9,320 bases of DNA from CAYXZR01 sp964470025 (GTDB lineage Bacteria; Patescibacteriota; Patescibacteriia; Buchananbacterales; UBA6539): assembly GCA_964470025.1 (NCBI GenBank), contig CAYXZR010000032.1:1-9320 (forward strand), in the 5' to 3' direction. Both the position numbers and the translations under genes were made by a program. Shown here one piece after another: positions 1-6,615 of this stretch. The notes under the pieces are model-generated. The model did not search any database and had not been told where the DNA came from. It worked only from the letters and a program-made list of their open reading frames with translations. The stretch's first letter is position 1; every line of letters begins with the position of its first letter.

Positions 1-1
1 G

Positions 2-1057
2 CTTGCTGAGGAAATTAGTAAAATGAACAAGACTATTGCAGAACAAGAGTCAGAAAAAATACCAGAAATAACCAATGATGATATCACGTCAGTAATTGCC
101 AATATAACAAAAATTCCTCTTCATGAGCTTCAGGCAAACGAAAAGCAACAATTACTACAACTTGAAAAAAAACTAAATAAAAAAATTATTGGTCAAGAAA
201 AAGCAATTAGCAAAATTGCTGAGTGTATCCGTCGATCACGGACTGGTATTCACAATATCAACCGACCAAATGGATCATTCTTACTTCTTGGCCCTCCAGG
301 TGTAGGTAAAACAGAATTAGCAAAAGTACTTGCTCGAGAAGTATTTGGTAGTGAAAAAGCACTAATCAGAATCGACATGTCTGAGTTCTCTGAAAGCTTT
401 TCTACTTCAAAACTCATTGGCGCACCAGCCGGCTACGTTGGCTACCGAGAAAACACAAAACTAACAGACCCAGTTAAACAACGACCATACTCCGTTGTCT
501 TGTTTGATGAGATTGAAAAAGCACATCCGCAAACATTCAACATACTATTGCAAGTATTAGATGAAGGATTTTTAACTGATAGCACTGGCAGAAAAATTGA
601 CTTCAAAAACACCATAATAATTCTTACCTCAAATATTGGCACCAAGCAGTCGCTGCAAAGCAACTCACTGGGATTTGAGCAAGGAGCCACAGGTAGTCTA
701 GATCATGAAATAATTACAAAAAAACTACATGAAGTATTAATGCCAGAATTTATAAACAGATTAGACCATATAATTATATTTGAGCAATTGAAAGTTAAAG
801 AGTTGATAAAAATTGCACAGATGCACCTCAAGGAATTAAAAGAACGACTAAAGCAGCGTAATATTGAAATTAATATTGATCCAAAAACAGCTAAAGAAAT
901 TGTTGAGAAATCCTACGAGCCGCACATAGGAGCACGGACCATACAAAAAATAATTCAAAACAATATCGAAAGTGAAATTGCTCAGCAGCTACTCAACTCA
1001 AATCAACAAAAAGTACACATTTCACTCGCCAAAGTAAAATCACTCATCAAACAATAG
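2..1057 (+). CDS. clpC: ClpC-type AAA+ unfoldase, C-terminal ATPase domain (5'-truncated by window edge)
   Basis: This is the second ATPase domain (NBD2) of a Clp/Hsp100 unfoldase, which threads proteins through a hexameric ring. The frame is open to the window edge, and the residues before the ATG at 23 read as the usual linker between the two domains, so 23 is probably not the real start. Visible in order: Walker A GPPGVGKT (290-313), pore loop GYVGY (about 430-445), Walker B VVLFDE followed by IEKAHP (about 495-525), sensor 1 TSNIG (about 630-645), the FINRLD arginine-finger segment (about 748-765) and sensor 2 GAR (about 931-939). An LGF tripeptide at 668-676 lies where ClpA, ClpC and ClpX carry their ClpP-docking loop and ClpB does not, so I favour ClpC over ClpB. 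It ends with TAG one base before the next ORF and is probably co-transcribed with it. The first domain and N-domain are not visible. Confidence 0.9.
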   Translation, partial: LAEEISKMNKTIAEQESEKIPEITNDDITSVIANITKIPLHELQANEKQQLLQLEKKLNKKIIGQEKAISKIAECIRRSRTGIHNINRPNGSFLLLGPPGVGKTELAKVLAREVFGSEKALIRIDMSEFSESFSTSKLIGAPAGYVGYRENTKLTDPVKQRPYSVVLFDEIEKAHPQTFNILLQVLDEGFLTDSTGRKIDFKNTIIILTSNIGTKQSLQSNSLGFEQGATGSLDHEIITKKLHEVLMPEFINRLDHIIIFEQLKVKELIKIAQMHLKELKERLKQRNIEINIDPKTAKEIVEKSYEPHIGARTIQKIIQNNIESEIAQQLLNSNQQKVHISLAKVKSLIKQ

Positions 1058-1058
1058 T

Positions 1059-1616
1059 ATGGAGGGTCCATCATCACTTGAAATGGCAAACAAAAAACAG
1101 TTTGACCAACAAAAAAATAAAAAAAATACGAAAAAAAGCGGAGAGGGAAAAGAAAAAGGACAAGAAAAAAATACCTCAAAAAAACCAGACGATAAGAAGA
1201 AAGACACTGACAAAAAAAACCCTACAGATATTGCAAGTAAGCTCCCTAAGATAAAAGAGGTCTCCAGCTTACAACATTTCTGCATGTTCATGCTTTTGCT
1301 ATTTGCTGCATTTATTGACCTAATTGACTGGATCCCTCTTGCAACTGATGTGATTGACTGGATACTTGATATTGCACTCTGGGCAGCAATATTTATAGTC
1401 ACTGCAGCATTTGAAGGACTAGTCGAATCAATATTTATACGAAGTACTGCACTAAATAGTATTGGTTTTTTGGTACAAATTATCCCAGTTATTGATACGT
1501 TACCAGCCGCAGTGACGGCCGTTGTGTTAATCTGGCTCGACATGAAATTCTCAATCTTTGACTTCACAAAACCACCCAAAGATATTGCAGGAGCTCCATC
1601 AGGTAAAGCATCATAA
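1059..1616 (+). CDS. Hypothetical membrane protein with lysine-rich N-terminal head
   Basis: I do not recognise this 185-residue protein. Residues 10-65 are very rich in Lys, with Asp, Glu, Gln and Asn, and should be disordered and cytoplasmic. Residues 72-161 are hydrophobic, with likely membrane segments near 72-88, 100-119 and 133-161. Aspartates sit inside this region (FIDLIDWIP, DVIDWILD, IIPVIDTLP), which is unusual for simple anchors. The tail is short. The start is uncertain. ATG 1059 lies one base after the clpC TAG and could be used by reinitiation. ATG 1083 gives a cleaner MANKKQ start, but the only strong Shine-Dalgarno (GGAGGG, 1061-1066) is 16 bases from it. The lysine-rich reading has long A runs, typical of genuine coding in this genome, and the opposite-strand ORF here is a shadow. 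Tight linkage to clpC hints at an adaptor or membrane partner; this is inference only. Confidence 0.75.
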   Translation: MEGPSSLEMANKKQFDQQKNKKNTKKSGEGKEKGQEKNTSKKPDDKKKDTDKKNPTDIASKLPKIKEVSSLQHFCMFMLLLFAAFIDLIDWIPLATDVIDWILDIALWAAIFIVTAAFEGLVESIFIRSTALNSIGFLVQIIPVIDTLPAAVTAVVLIWLDMKFSIFDFTKPPKDIAGAPSGKAS

Positions 1617-1619
1617 CCA

Positions 1620-1646
1620 TATACAAAAAACCCTTAATTTTGTATA
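1620..1646. repeat. 9-bp perfect inverted repeat between two genes
   Basis: TATACAAAA (1620-1628) and TTTTGTATA (1638-1646) are exact reverse complements around a 9-base loop. The repeat lies two bases upstream of a TATAAT box and covers the place where a -35 element would sit. It could be an operator, or a weak AT-rich terminator hairpin for the clpC unit. It lacks a GC stem and a clean T tract, so a classical intrinsic terminator is unlikely. Confidence 0.5.
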
Positions 1647-1647
1647 C

Positions 1648-1653
1648 TATAAT
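1648..1653 (+). promoter_or_regulatory. Candidate -10 box (TATAAT) of the beta-propeller gene
   Basis: A perfect TATAAT lies 26 bases before the ATG at 1680, in a 63-base gap. No good -35 is visible at the right distance, where the sequence is an A run inside the inverted repeat. Transcription would start near 1660. The only purine-rich match to a ribosome site, AAAGG (1660-1664), would then be at the very 5' end of the message and 15 bases from the ATG. Confidence 0.45.
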
Positions 1654-1679
1654 CAATTGAAAGGTATCAAACACAGTAA

Positions 1680-2945
1680 ATGAACTGGAAAAGAATTGCA
1701 CTGCTATTAGGTTTTATTGGCATAGTGATCCTAGTCGGATATGCACTCTATGCATTATTTTTACGTCCTTCAATTCCAACCACACCAACAAACACACAAA
1801 CCAACCAGCCCACTACGAACCAAGGAGGGCAACTACCAATACCTTCAACCAATGGTGGCGTACAAGGAAATATAAATTCTGGAATTTTACCACCCTCTGG
1901 AAGGGTAACCAACACTGCACTAAGGCCTAATCCAGCAGATGAACCAACAACCATTAATGACGTAGCTCGAGGAGGGCTAACAGCAACTACAGCACTAACC
2001 TCTGGGCCAACAAACGGTGCCACACTATCAGCCAATGGCAGAGCACTTAATTACTACGACCGAGCTACCGGCCTTTTCTATACTATCGACTCAAATGGAA
2101 ATGTGTCACAATTAAGTGATAAACAATTTTTCCAAGTAGAAACAGTCACTTGGTCCCCTAACAGAAACGAAGCGATTCTCGAGTACCCAGACGGTGCAAA
2201 CATCTCATATAACTTTGACACGGACACACAAGTAACACTACCAAAGCACTGGGAAGATTTTAAATACAATCCATCAGGAAATCAGTTAATCTTTAAGAGC
2301 TTGGGAGAATCAACAGAAACACGCTGGCTAGCAATTTCAAAAAACGATGGCTCGCAGGCAAAAAAACTTGAGCACCTAGGAAACAATGTAGATAATGTAT
2401 ACCCCTTGTGGTCAAATAACAATCAAGTTGTTGCACTATACACAGAACCAGAAAACGCCAACCAACAAAATCTATATTTTGTAGGATTGAATGGAGAAAA
2501 TTTTAAATCAGCGACTGTCGATGGCTACGGACTTGAAGCACAATGGTCTCCAAGTGGCAATAAGTTACTTTATAGCGCTTACAATACAAATAGCGGTCTA
2601 AAACCAGCTCTCTGGATTTCAGTAAACCAGGGTGGAAATATTTCTTCAACACGAAGAGACTTAAAAATTCAAACATGGGCCGATAAATGCGCATTTGCAT
2701 CAGACACAGAAATCTACTGTGCCGTGCCACGGACACTACCAGAAGGAGCAGGAATTTTTGCAGATGAGTTTCAAGATATACCTTCAGACATATACAAAAT
2801 CAACCTAGAAAATGGATTCAAGTCACTTGTAGCAATACCTGACCAAGACCAAGCTATCGAGTCAGTCATTGTTTCAAACGATAAACGGTATCTATATTTT
2901 GTAAATCAAGAAACAAAACAAATTCATCAAATGAGATTACAGTAA
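1680..2945 (+). CDS. Membrane-anchored TolB-like beta-propeller protein
   Basis: The 421-residue product starts with one membrane segment (residues 6-28) behind a short basic stretch (NWKR). A long Pro/Thr/Asn/Gln linker (about 30-95) and a beta-propeller domain (about 115-421) follow, so the propeller should face outward. Propeller blades show as recurring strand-turn patterns such as WSPNRNEAILEY, YNPSGNQLIF, WSNNNQVVALY, WSPSGNKLLYSAY and VSNDKRYLYFVN, suggesting about six blades. Two cysteines 13 residues apart (KCAFASDTEIYCAV) might form a disulfide outside the cell. The ATG at 1680 follows directly after an in-frame TAA, so it fixes the upstream limit. The gene ends one base before the recG stop on the other strand. 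Propellers of this kind usually bind proteins or polymers; nothing here shows an active site, and no Tol-Pal partner is seen. Confidence 0.8.
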   Translation: MNWKRIALLLGFIGIVILVGYALYALFLRPSIPTTPTNTQTNQPTTNQGGQLPIPSTNGGVQGNINSGILPPSGRVTNTALRPNPADEPTTINDVARGGLTATTALTSGPTNGATLSANGRALNYYDRATGLFYTIDSNGNVSQLSDKQFFQVETVTWSPNRNEAILEYPDGANISYNFDTDTQVTLPKHWEDFKYNPSGNQLIFKSLGESTETRWLAISKNDGSQAKKLEHLGNNVDNVYPLWSNNNQVVALYTEPENANQQNLYFVGLNGENFKSATVDGYGLEAQWSPSGNKLLYSAYNTNSGLKPALWISVNQGGNISSTRRDLKIQTWADKCAFASDTEIYCAVPRTLPEGAGIFADEFQDIPSDIYKINLENGFKSLVAIPDQDQAIESVIVSNDKRYLYFVNQETKQIHQMRLQ

Positions 2946-2946
2946 G

Positions 2947-5058
2947 TTATTCACGATGAATTTTTGAATTAAAAAACTCCACTTTCTTTTTCAAAAGAGG
3001 ATATATATCAAGAGTTGAGTCATGCTTCATTACCTCTTCAGCCGCATGTCGTGCCTTATTAACAATCTCATACTCAAATAAGTTTGCCAATCTAAACGTA
3101 GGCCATCCCGTTTGACTAATGCCGAGTACATTACCTGGTCCACGAAGCTTCAAATCAATTTCAGATAGCTCAAAACTGTCTTTAGCAGTCGTAAGCGCGC
3201 TTAATCTCTGGCGCGTTTTTTCATCATTAACAGAAGAAATAAGGTAACAATAAGAAGCATGAGAACCTCTCCCCACTCTTCCTCGCAATTGATATAGCTG
3301 TGCTAATCCAAATCTATGAGCCTCTTTTATAGCTATCACCGTGGCGTTTGGAATATTAACACCAACCTCCACAACCGTTGTTGCTATTAAAACATCAATA
3401 GCACCTAATGAAAAATTATCCATAATAGACTTCTTTTCCTGATTTTTTAGCTTTCCATGAAGCACAGCAACCGAGATATCAGAAAAATATCTCTCCTTCA
3501 CTGTGGCATATTCTTCGGCAACAGATGTTACGCCTAGCGTATCAGAAGGATCAACTAAAGGACATATTATATACGCTTGCCTACCTTGTGCAATCTGCTC
3601 GGAAATAAAAGCATACACTTCATCTTGAGAAGAATTATAAACAACAGAAGTAGTGATTTTTTTACGATCCTTAGGCAGCTGTCGAATAACAGAAATATCT
3701 AAATCGCCATATAGAGTAAGTGCTAATGAACGCGGAATAGGCGTTGCTGTCATTGATAGAAAATGTGGCACATGTGCAGAGCTTGATTTGTCATGCAATA
3801 ATTTACGCTGCTCAACACCAAAGCGATGTTGCTCATCAACAATCACTAGTCCTACGGAGTTAAAAGACAATGCATCTTGCAAAAGTGCATGTGTACCGAT
3901 AATCAAATCAACACTACCACTAGCAATCTCTTTGTGTAATGCAGCTTTGGAAACAGTTGAAGAATCTATGCACTTATGAGATCGAGTAATCAGGGCAATT
4001 TTACCTCGACCAGTTTTGCCACCAAGCTGTAGAGAAGGACTATTTCGAGCGATTGTATCATACAGTGACCTGATAGTCTGAAAATGTTGTTGAGCCAGTA
4101 TCTCTGTAGGTGCCATAATAATTGTCTGTAAACCATTTTGCGCCACATTAAATGCACACAAAGCAGCAATAATAGTCTTTCCAGAACCAACCTCCCCTTC
4201 TAAAAGTCGATTCATTGGTATTTGCTTCTGAATATCCTGAAGTATTTGCCAAGCAGACTTTTTCTGGTCGTCTGTCAGTGTGAAAGGTAAGGATCGCACA
4301 AATTCTGAAACCTCATCTTGATAAAATGTGACTGCAACGCCATTAGTCTTCTGCCATTCATTACGGGTCAACTGATTCTGCAACAAAAAGAAAAATAGCT
4401 CGTCAAATTTCAAGCGCTGAAGTGCCTGATCACGCAACTCCATTGTCTTTGGAAAGTGAACATGCTCTAATGCATCTCGAATAGGCATTAACGAATGTTC
4501 ACTAAGAACATCGTCGCTTAACCACTCGCCAATCTCTGAGCGAACAACCAATGCCTGACTAATAAGCCATCGAAGCTGCTTCTGAGTAAGTCCAGCAGTT
4601 GAAGAATACCTAGGGATAATTCCCGCTGTATGAATCTGTGGACCTTTTCGCAAAGCTTTCTCATAAACAGGATTGTTTAAAGTAACACCATACCCACTGT
4701 CTAAAACTTTTCCTGACAAATAAATTCCCTCTCCTTGTCGTAAATTCTTAGATAAATAGGGCTGATTAAACCAAACAACCTTCATACTACCAGTATCATC
4801 GCTAACAACTGCTTCAGTCACCGTGGCTTTTCGTTTCCAAGTTTTTCTTGTTGCAATTTGCTCAATCACGCCATGAACAGTCACTGAGGATCCAGCTTCT
4901 AAATCAGCAATCTGCGTATACTCACTAAAATCCTCATAGCGAAAAGGATAATAAAAAATGAGGTCCTCAACAGTGTTGACCCCAATTTTAGACAATTTTT
5001 TTTCTAGTTTTTTACCTACTGCATTTAATTCTGCAACTGATGTATCAAGAGTAAGCAT
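2947..5058 (-). CDS. recG: ATP-dependent DNA helicase RecG
   Basis: RecG is a superfamily 2 helicase that reverses stalled forks and moves branched DNA junctions. At 703 residues it is close to the usual length of about 690. The N-terminal part (1-150) has the wedge/OB region, with the typical opening about a shared start point and YPFRYED (37-43). Helicase motifs: Walker A GEVGSGKT (288-295), DEQH (408-411), SMTATPIPR (435-443), VVEVGVNIPNA (562-572), QLRGRVGRG (590-598), then the RecG-specific LRGPGNVLG segment (638-646) with FRLANL (655-660). Between motif Ia and IIGTH (387-391), residues about 338-375 look some 20 longer than in the E. coli enzyme. No clear Shine-Dalgarno precedes the ATG. 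It starts 27 bases after tRNA-Arg, so it may be on a shared transcript; a TAAAAT-like box at 5074-5079 is an alternative start signal. Confidence 0.97.
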   Translation of the reverse strand: MLTLDTSVAELNAVGKKLEKKLSKIGVNTVEDLIFYYPFRYEDFSEYTQIADLEAGSSVTVHGVIEQIATRKTWKRKATVTEAVVSDDTGSMKVVWFNQPYLSKNLRQGEGIYLSGKVLDSGYGVTLNNPVYEKALRKGPQIHTAGIIPRYSSTAGLTQKQLRWLISQALVVRSEIGEWLSDDVLSEHSLMPIRDALEHVHFPKTMELRDQALQRLKFDELFFFLLQNQLTRNEWQKTNGVAVTFYQDEVSEFVRSLPFTLTDDQKKSAWQILQDIQKQIPMNRLLEGEVGSGKTIIAALCAFNVAQNGLQTIIMAPTEILAQQHFQTIRSLYDTIARNSPSLQLGGKTGRGKIALITRSHKCIDSSTVSKAALHKEIASGSVDLIIGTHALLQDALSFNSVGLVIVDEQHRFGVEQRKLLHDKSSSAHVPHFLSMTATPIPRSLALTLYGDLDISVIRQLPKDRKKITTSVVYNSSQDEVYAFISEQIAQGRQAYIICPLVDPSDTLGVTSVAEEYATVKERYFSDISVAVLHGKLKNQEKKSIMDNFSLGAIDVLIATTVVEVGVNIPNATVIAIKEAHRFGLAQLYQLRGRVGRGSHASYCYLISSVNDEKTRQRLSALTTAKDSFELSEIDLKLRGPGNVLGISQTGWPTFRLANLFEYEIVNKARHAAEEVMKHDSTLDIYPLLKKKVEFFNSKIHRE

Positions 5059-5085
5059 AAAAGCAATGGTAATATTTTAAAATCA

Positions 5086-5162
5086 TGGTGTCCCGGGCAG
5101 GAATTGAACCTACGACCTCAAGTTCCGCAAACTTGCGCTCTATCCAACTGAGCTACCGGGAC
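5086..5162 (-). tRNA. tRNA-Arg, anticodon GCG
   Basis: Read on the minus strand from 5162, the 77-base gene folds as a full cloverleaf. It has acceptor GTCCCGG paired with CCGGGAC, D stem GCTC/GAGC, anticodon stem CAAGT/ACTTG around loop TTGCGGA, T arm GTAGG-TTCAATT-CCTGC with one G-T pair, discriminator A and an encoded CCA. The anticodon is GCG (5126-5128 on the plus strand), which reads CGC and CGU. Most bacteria use ACG, edited to inosine, for this box. The gene starts 13 bases after the preceding protein gene and no promoter of its own is obvious. Confidence 0.96.
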
Positions 5163-5175
5163 ATGTAATTCTTTC

Positions 5176-5676
5176 TTACAGTTTCAAATATCTACTGAAA
5201 CGCTCACTAACTGGCTCATCCGTACGTGACTCATCTTCGTCTATTTTTTCTAACAAAAATGCGCGGATATCTGCAGGGTTTTGATCCTCAAGTTTCAATG
5301 TTAATCGAGGCCGAAGTATACTTGATGGAACAATAAAAAGCTTCTTTATCCCTGGAGGTTGATAAATAATAAAAAAATTCCTCAAATCTGAATAACGATA
5401 CTCAATATTATTAACAACCACTTCTGCTTCAGTAAAATACACTGAAACTGTCTCATCATTTCGGTGAAGCAATAAAATGGTAAAACTTGCAATAATAATA
5501 AGAATTGCAAAAAGAATATTGCCAGTTACAAACGAGTACAAAAGCAACAATATAACTACTAGCAATGCACCCAGATACCACCGTTGATCATGCAAATGAT
5601 TTTCACGCTCTTGAAACGTCCATGAAAAAACGGCATCTTCAGGTATCGTGTCTAGTGTTTTTGGTTCATTTACCAT
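5176..5676 (-). CDS. Two-helix membrane protein with PH-like C-terminal domain (DUF5673-like)
   Basis: The 166-residue protein has a polar N-terminus with SWTFQERE (18-25), two adjacent membrane helices (about 34-51 and 53-70) joined by a tight turn, and a cytoplasmic domain (about 75-145). That domain has the pattern of the small bacterial PH-like family: strands, then a YSDLRNFFIIYQPPGIKKLFI segment, then LTLKLEDQNPADIRAFLLEKI. I recognise this layout as a widespread, uncharacterised protein of Patescibacteria, and the DUF5673 label is from memory. The function is unknown; PH-like folds often bind lipids or proteins. It sits between two tRNA genes, 26 bases after tRNA-Ser and 13 bases before tRNA-Arg, so it is probably on a tRNA-containing transcript. 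No Shine-Dalgarno is seen. A TATATT at 5682-5687 lies only five bases before the ATG, without a -35. Confidence 0.8.
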   Translation of the reverse strand: MVNEPKTLDTIPEDAVFSWTFQERENHLHDQRWYLGALLVVILLLLYSFVTGNILFAILIIIASFTILLLHRNDETVSVYFTEAEVVVNNIEYRYSDLRNFFIIYQPPGIKKLFIVPSSILRPRLTLKLEDQNPADIRAFLLEKIDEDESRTDEPVSERFSRYLKL

Positions 5677-5702
5677 AGTCTAATATATGTGCCATGTAAC
5701 TC

Positions 5703-5797
<95 letters not shown>

Positions 5798-5810
5798 TAA
5801 TTCAGCTGCA

Positions 5811-5839
5811 ACTATATCATATATGATCATGAAAGGCAA
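5811..5839 (-). promoter_or_regulatory. Candidate promoter of tRNA-Ser
   Basis: On the minus strand TTGCCT (5834-5839; 4 of 6 to TTGACA) and TATAGT (5811-5816; 5 of 6 to TATAAT) are separated by exactly 17 bases. Transcription would begin near 5804, about seven bases before the tRNA. The spacer contains the 12-bp palindrome ATCATATATGAT (5816-5827) overlapped by ATGATCAT (5823-5830). This promoter may also drive the PH-like gene, tRNA-Arg and recG. Confidence 0.6.
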
Positions 5840-5861
5840 TCAAAAGCCAAAAGCATTACTA

Positions 5862-6551
5862 TTATAGTATAATATCGACTGCCTGTAAAGAATTATTCTG
5901 CTCTCCATGAGCAAAAACCACTGCTGAGACCCGCTTTGCACCCTTAGCAAAAAGTACCCCTGCACATGCATCAAGAGTTGCACCCGTAGTAATCACATCA
6001 TCCACTAAAATAACATGCACATCAGCTGGAATTTCATCAACTGAACATAAAAAACTATTTTGATGGTTAACTATCCGCTCATCTTTAGTCAGATTAACCT
6101 GACTCGTAGAGTGCTTGGTTCTTCGTAATATATTTTTAGTAGATGAATTGGTAATAGCACTCTGCACATGCTTTGCCAAAAGAGCTGACTGATTATACCC
6201 TCGTGCCAAATAACGTTTATATGAAATAGGAATTGGCACTACCCAAAATTCACCACTAGATCCATCAAAATCACTATGAAAGCTAAAATATTGTAAAATA
6301 AGCTTCCCACATTGATCAGCCACAGATTTCACTCCTCTGTACTTCAATTCATGTAAAGCTTTTGATATACATGGCTCATCGTAATTTGTAATAATGTACA
6401 CTGTATCGAGCATATCAGTTGATATTACCCCTTGCTTCCAAAAAGTAACAGCGCTCAAGCACGTATCACACCACACACTACCCTCTCGGCCACAGTCAAT
6501 GCAATATTCAGGGAAAAATATACTAGATATAAAAGAAAAAAACATAGGCAT
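5862..6551 (-). CDS. comF: ComF family phosphoribosyltransferase-like protein
   Basis: ComF-type proteins are needed for natural DNA uptake in several bacteria, acting in the cytoplasm next to the import machinery; their exact reaction is unsettled. The 229 residues show the whole family layout. A zinc ribbon of two Cys-X2-Cys pairs (C17, C20, C28, C31) comes first. A VPIP segment with RGYNQSALLA (105-126), then QVNLTKDER with a following NHQNSF, and the phosphoribosyl-binding loop DDVITTGAT (184-192) follow. Length is typical. There are two possible starts six bases apart (6551 and 6545), with no Shine-Dalgarno for either. It lies 38 bases after the VirB8-like gene on the same strand. This placement beside a VirB4 unit is consistent with a DNA-transfer role, but that link is inferred. 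Confidence 0.92.
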   Translation of the reverse strand: MPMFFSFISSIFFPEYCIDCGREGSVWCDTCLSAVTFWKQGVISTDMLDTVYIITNYDEPCISKALHELKYRGVKSVADQCGKLILQYFSFHSDFDGSSGEFWVVPIPISYKRYLARGYNQSALLAKHVQSAITNSSTKNILRRTKHSTSQVNLTKDERIVNHQNSFLCSVDEIPADVHVILVDDVITTGATLDACAGVLFAKGAKRVSAVVFAHGEQNNSLQAVDIIL

Positions 6552-6569
6552 ATGTCGCGCTATGTTTTA

Positions 6570-6588
6570 ATAAGTTAAGTAAACTTAT
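6570..6588. repeat. 7-bp inverted repeat in the comF leader
   Basis: ATAAGTT (6570-6576) and AACTTAT (6582-6588) are exact reverse complements around five bases. It fills most of the 38-base gap before comF and overlaps the expected transcription start of a weak promoter there. No T tract follows on the minus strand, so a terminator for the preceding gene is not supported. An all-AT-rich repeat of this size can arise by chance. Confidence 0.3.
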
Positions 6589-6615
6589 ACTACTCCTGCC
6601 ATGCTGCTTCGTCAA
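6587..6615 (-). promoter_or_regulatory. Weak candidate promoter of comF
   Basis: On the minus strand TTGACG (6610-6615; 5 of 6 to consensus) lies 17 bases before TAGTAT (6587-6592; 4 of 6). The -35 is inside the last codons of the preceding gene. A better -10 match, TATAAG (6584-6589), is 20 bases away, which is too far. comF could equally be read through from the gene before it. Confidence 0.25.

Noticed and set aside
442..690. 82-codon minus-strand ORF inside clpC
   Set aside because: It overlaps the Walker B to sensor 1 region of the unfoldase and is a shadow of conserved coding sequence.
2..1057. ClpB disaggregase as an alternative to ClpC
   Set aside because: The second ATPase domains are similar, but the LGF tripeptide at the ClpP-docking position favours ClpC. 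The missing N-terminal and middle domains would settle it.
1040..1579. 179-codon minus-strand ORF opposite the lysine-rich membrane protein
   Set aside because: Its Ser/Phe-rich translation mirrors the lysine codons of the plus-strand gene. The plus-strand frame follows clpC by one base and has a sensible head-plus-membrane layout.
3653..3979. 108-codon plus-strand ORF inside recG
   Set aside because: It lies wholly within conserved helicase motifs of recG on the other strand and its translation has no recognisable pattern.
5181..5201. GTTTCA/TGAAAC inverted repeat at the end of the PH-like gene as a terminator
   Set aside because: Only six pairs with a nine-base loop, most of it inside the coding sequence, and no T tract follows on the minus strand before tRNA-Arg.
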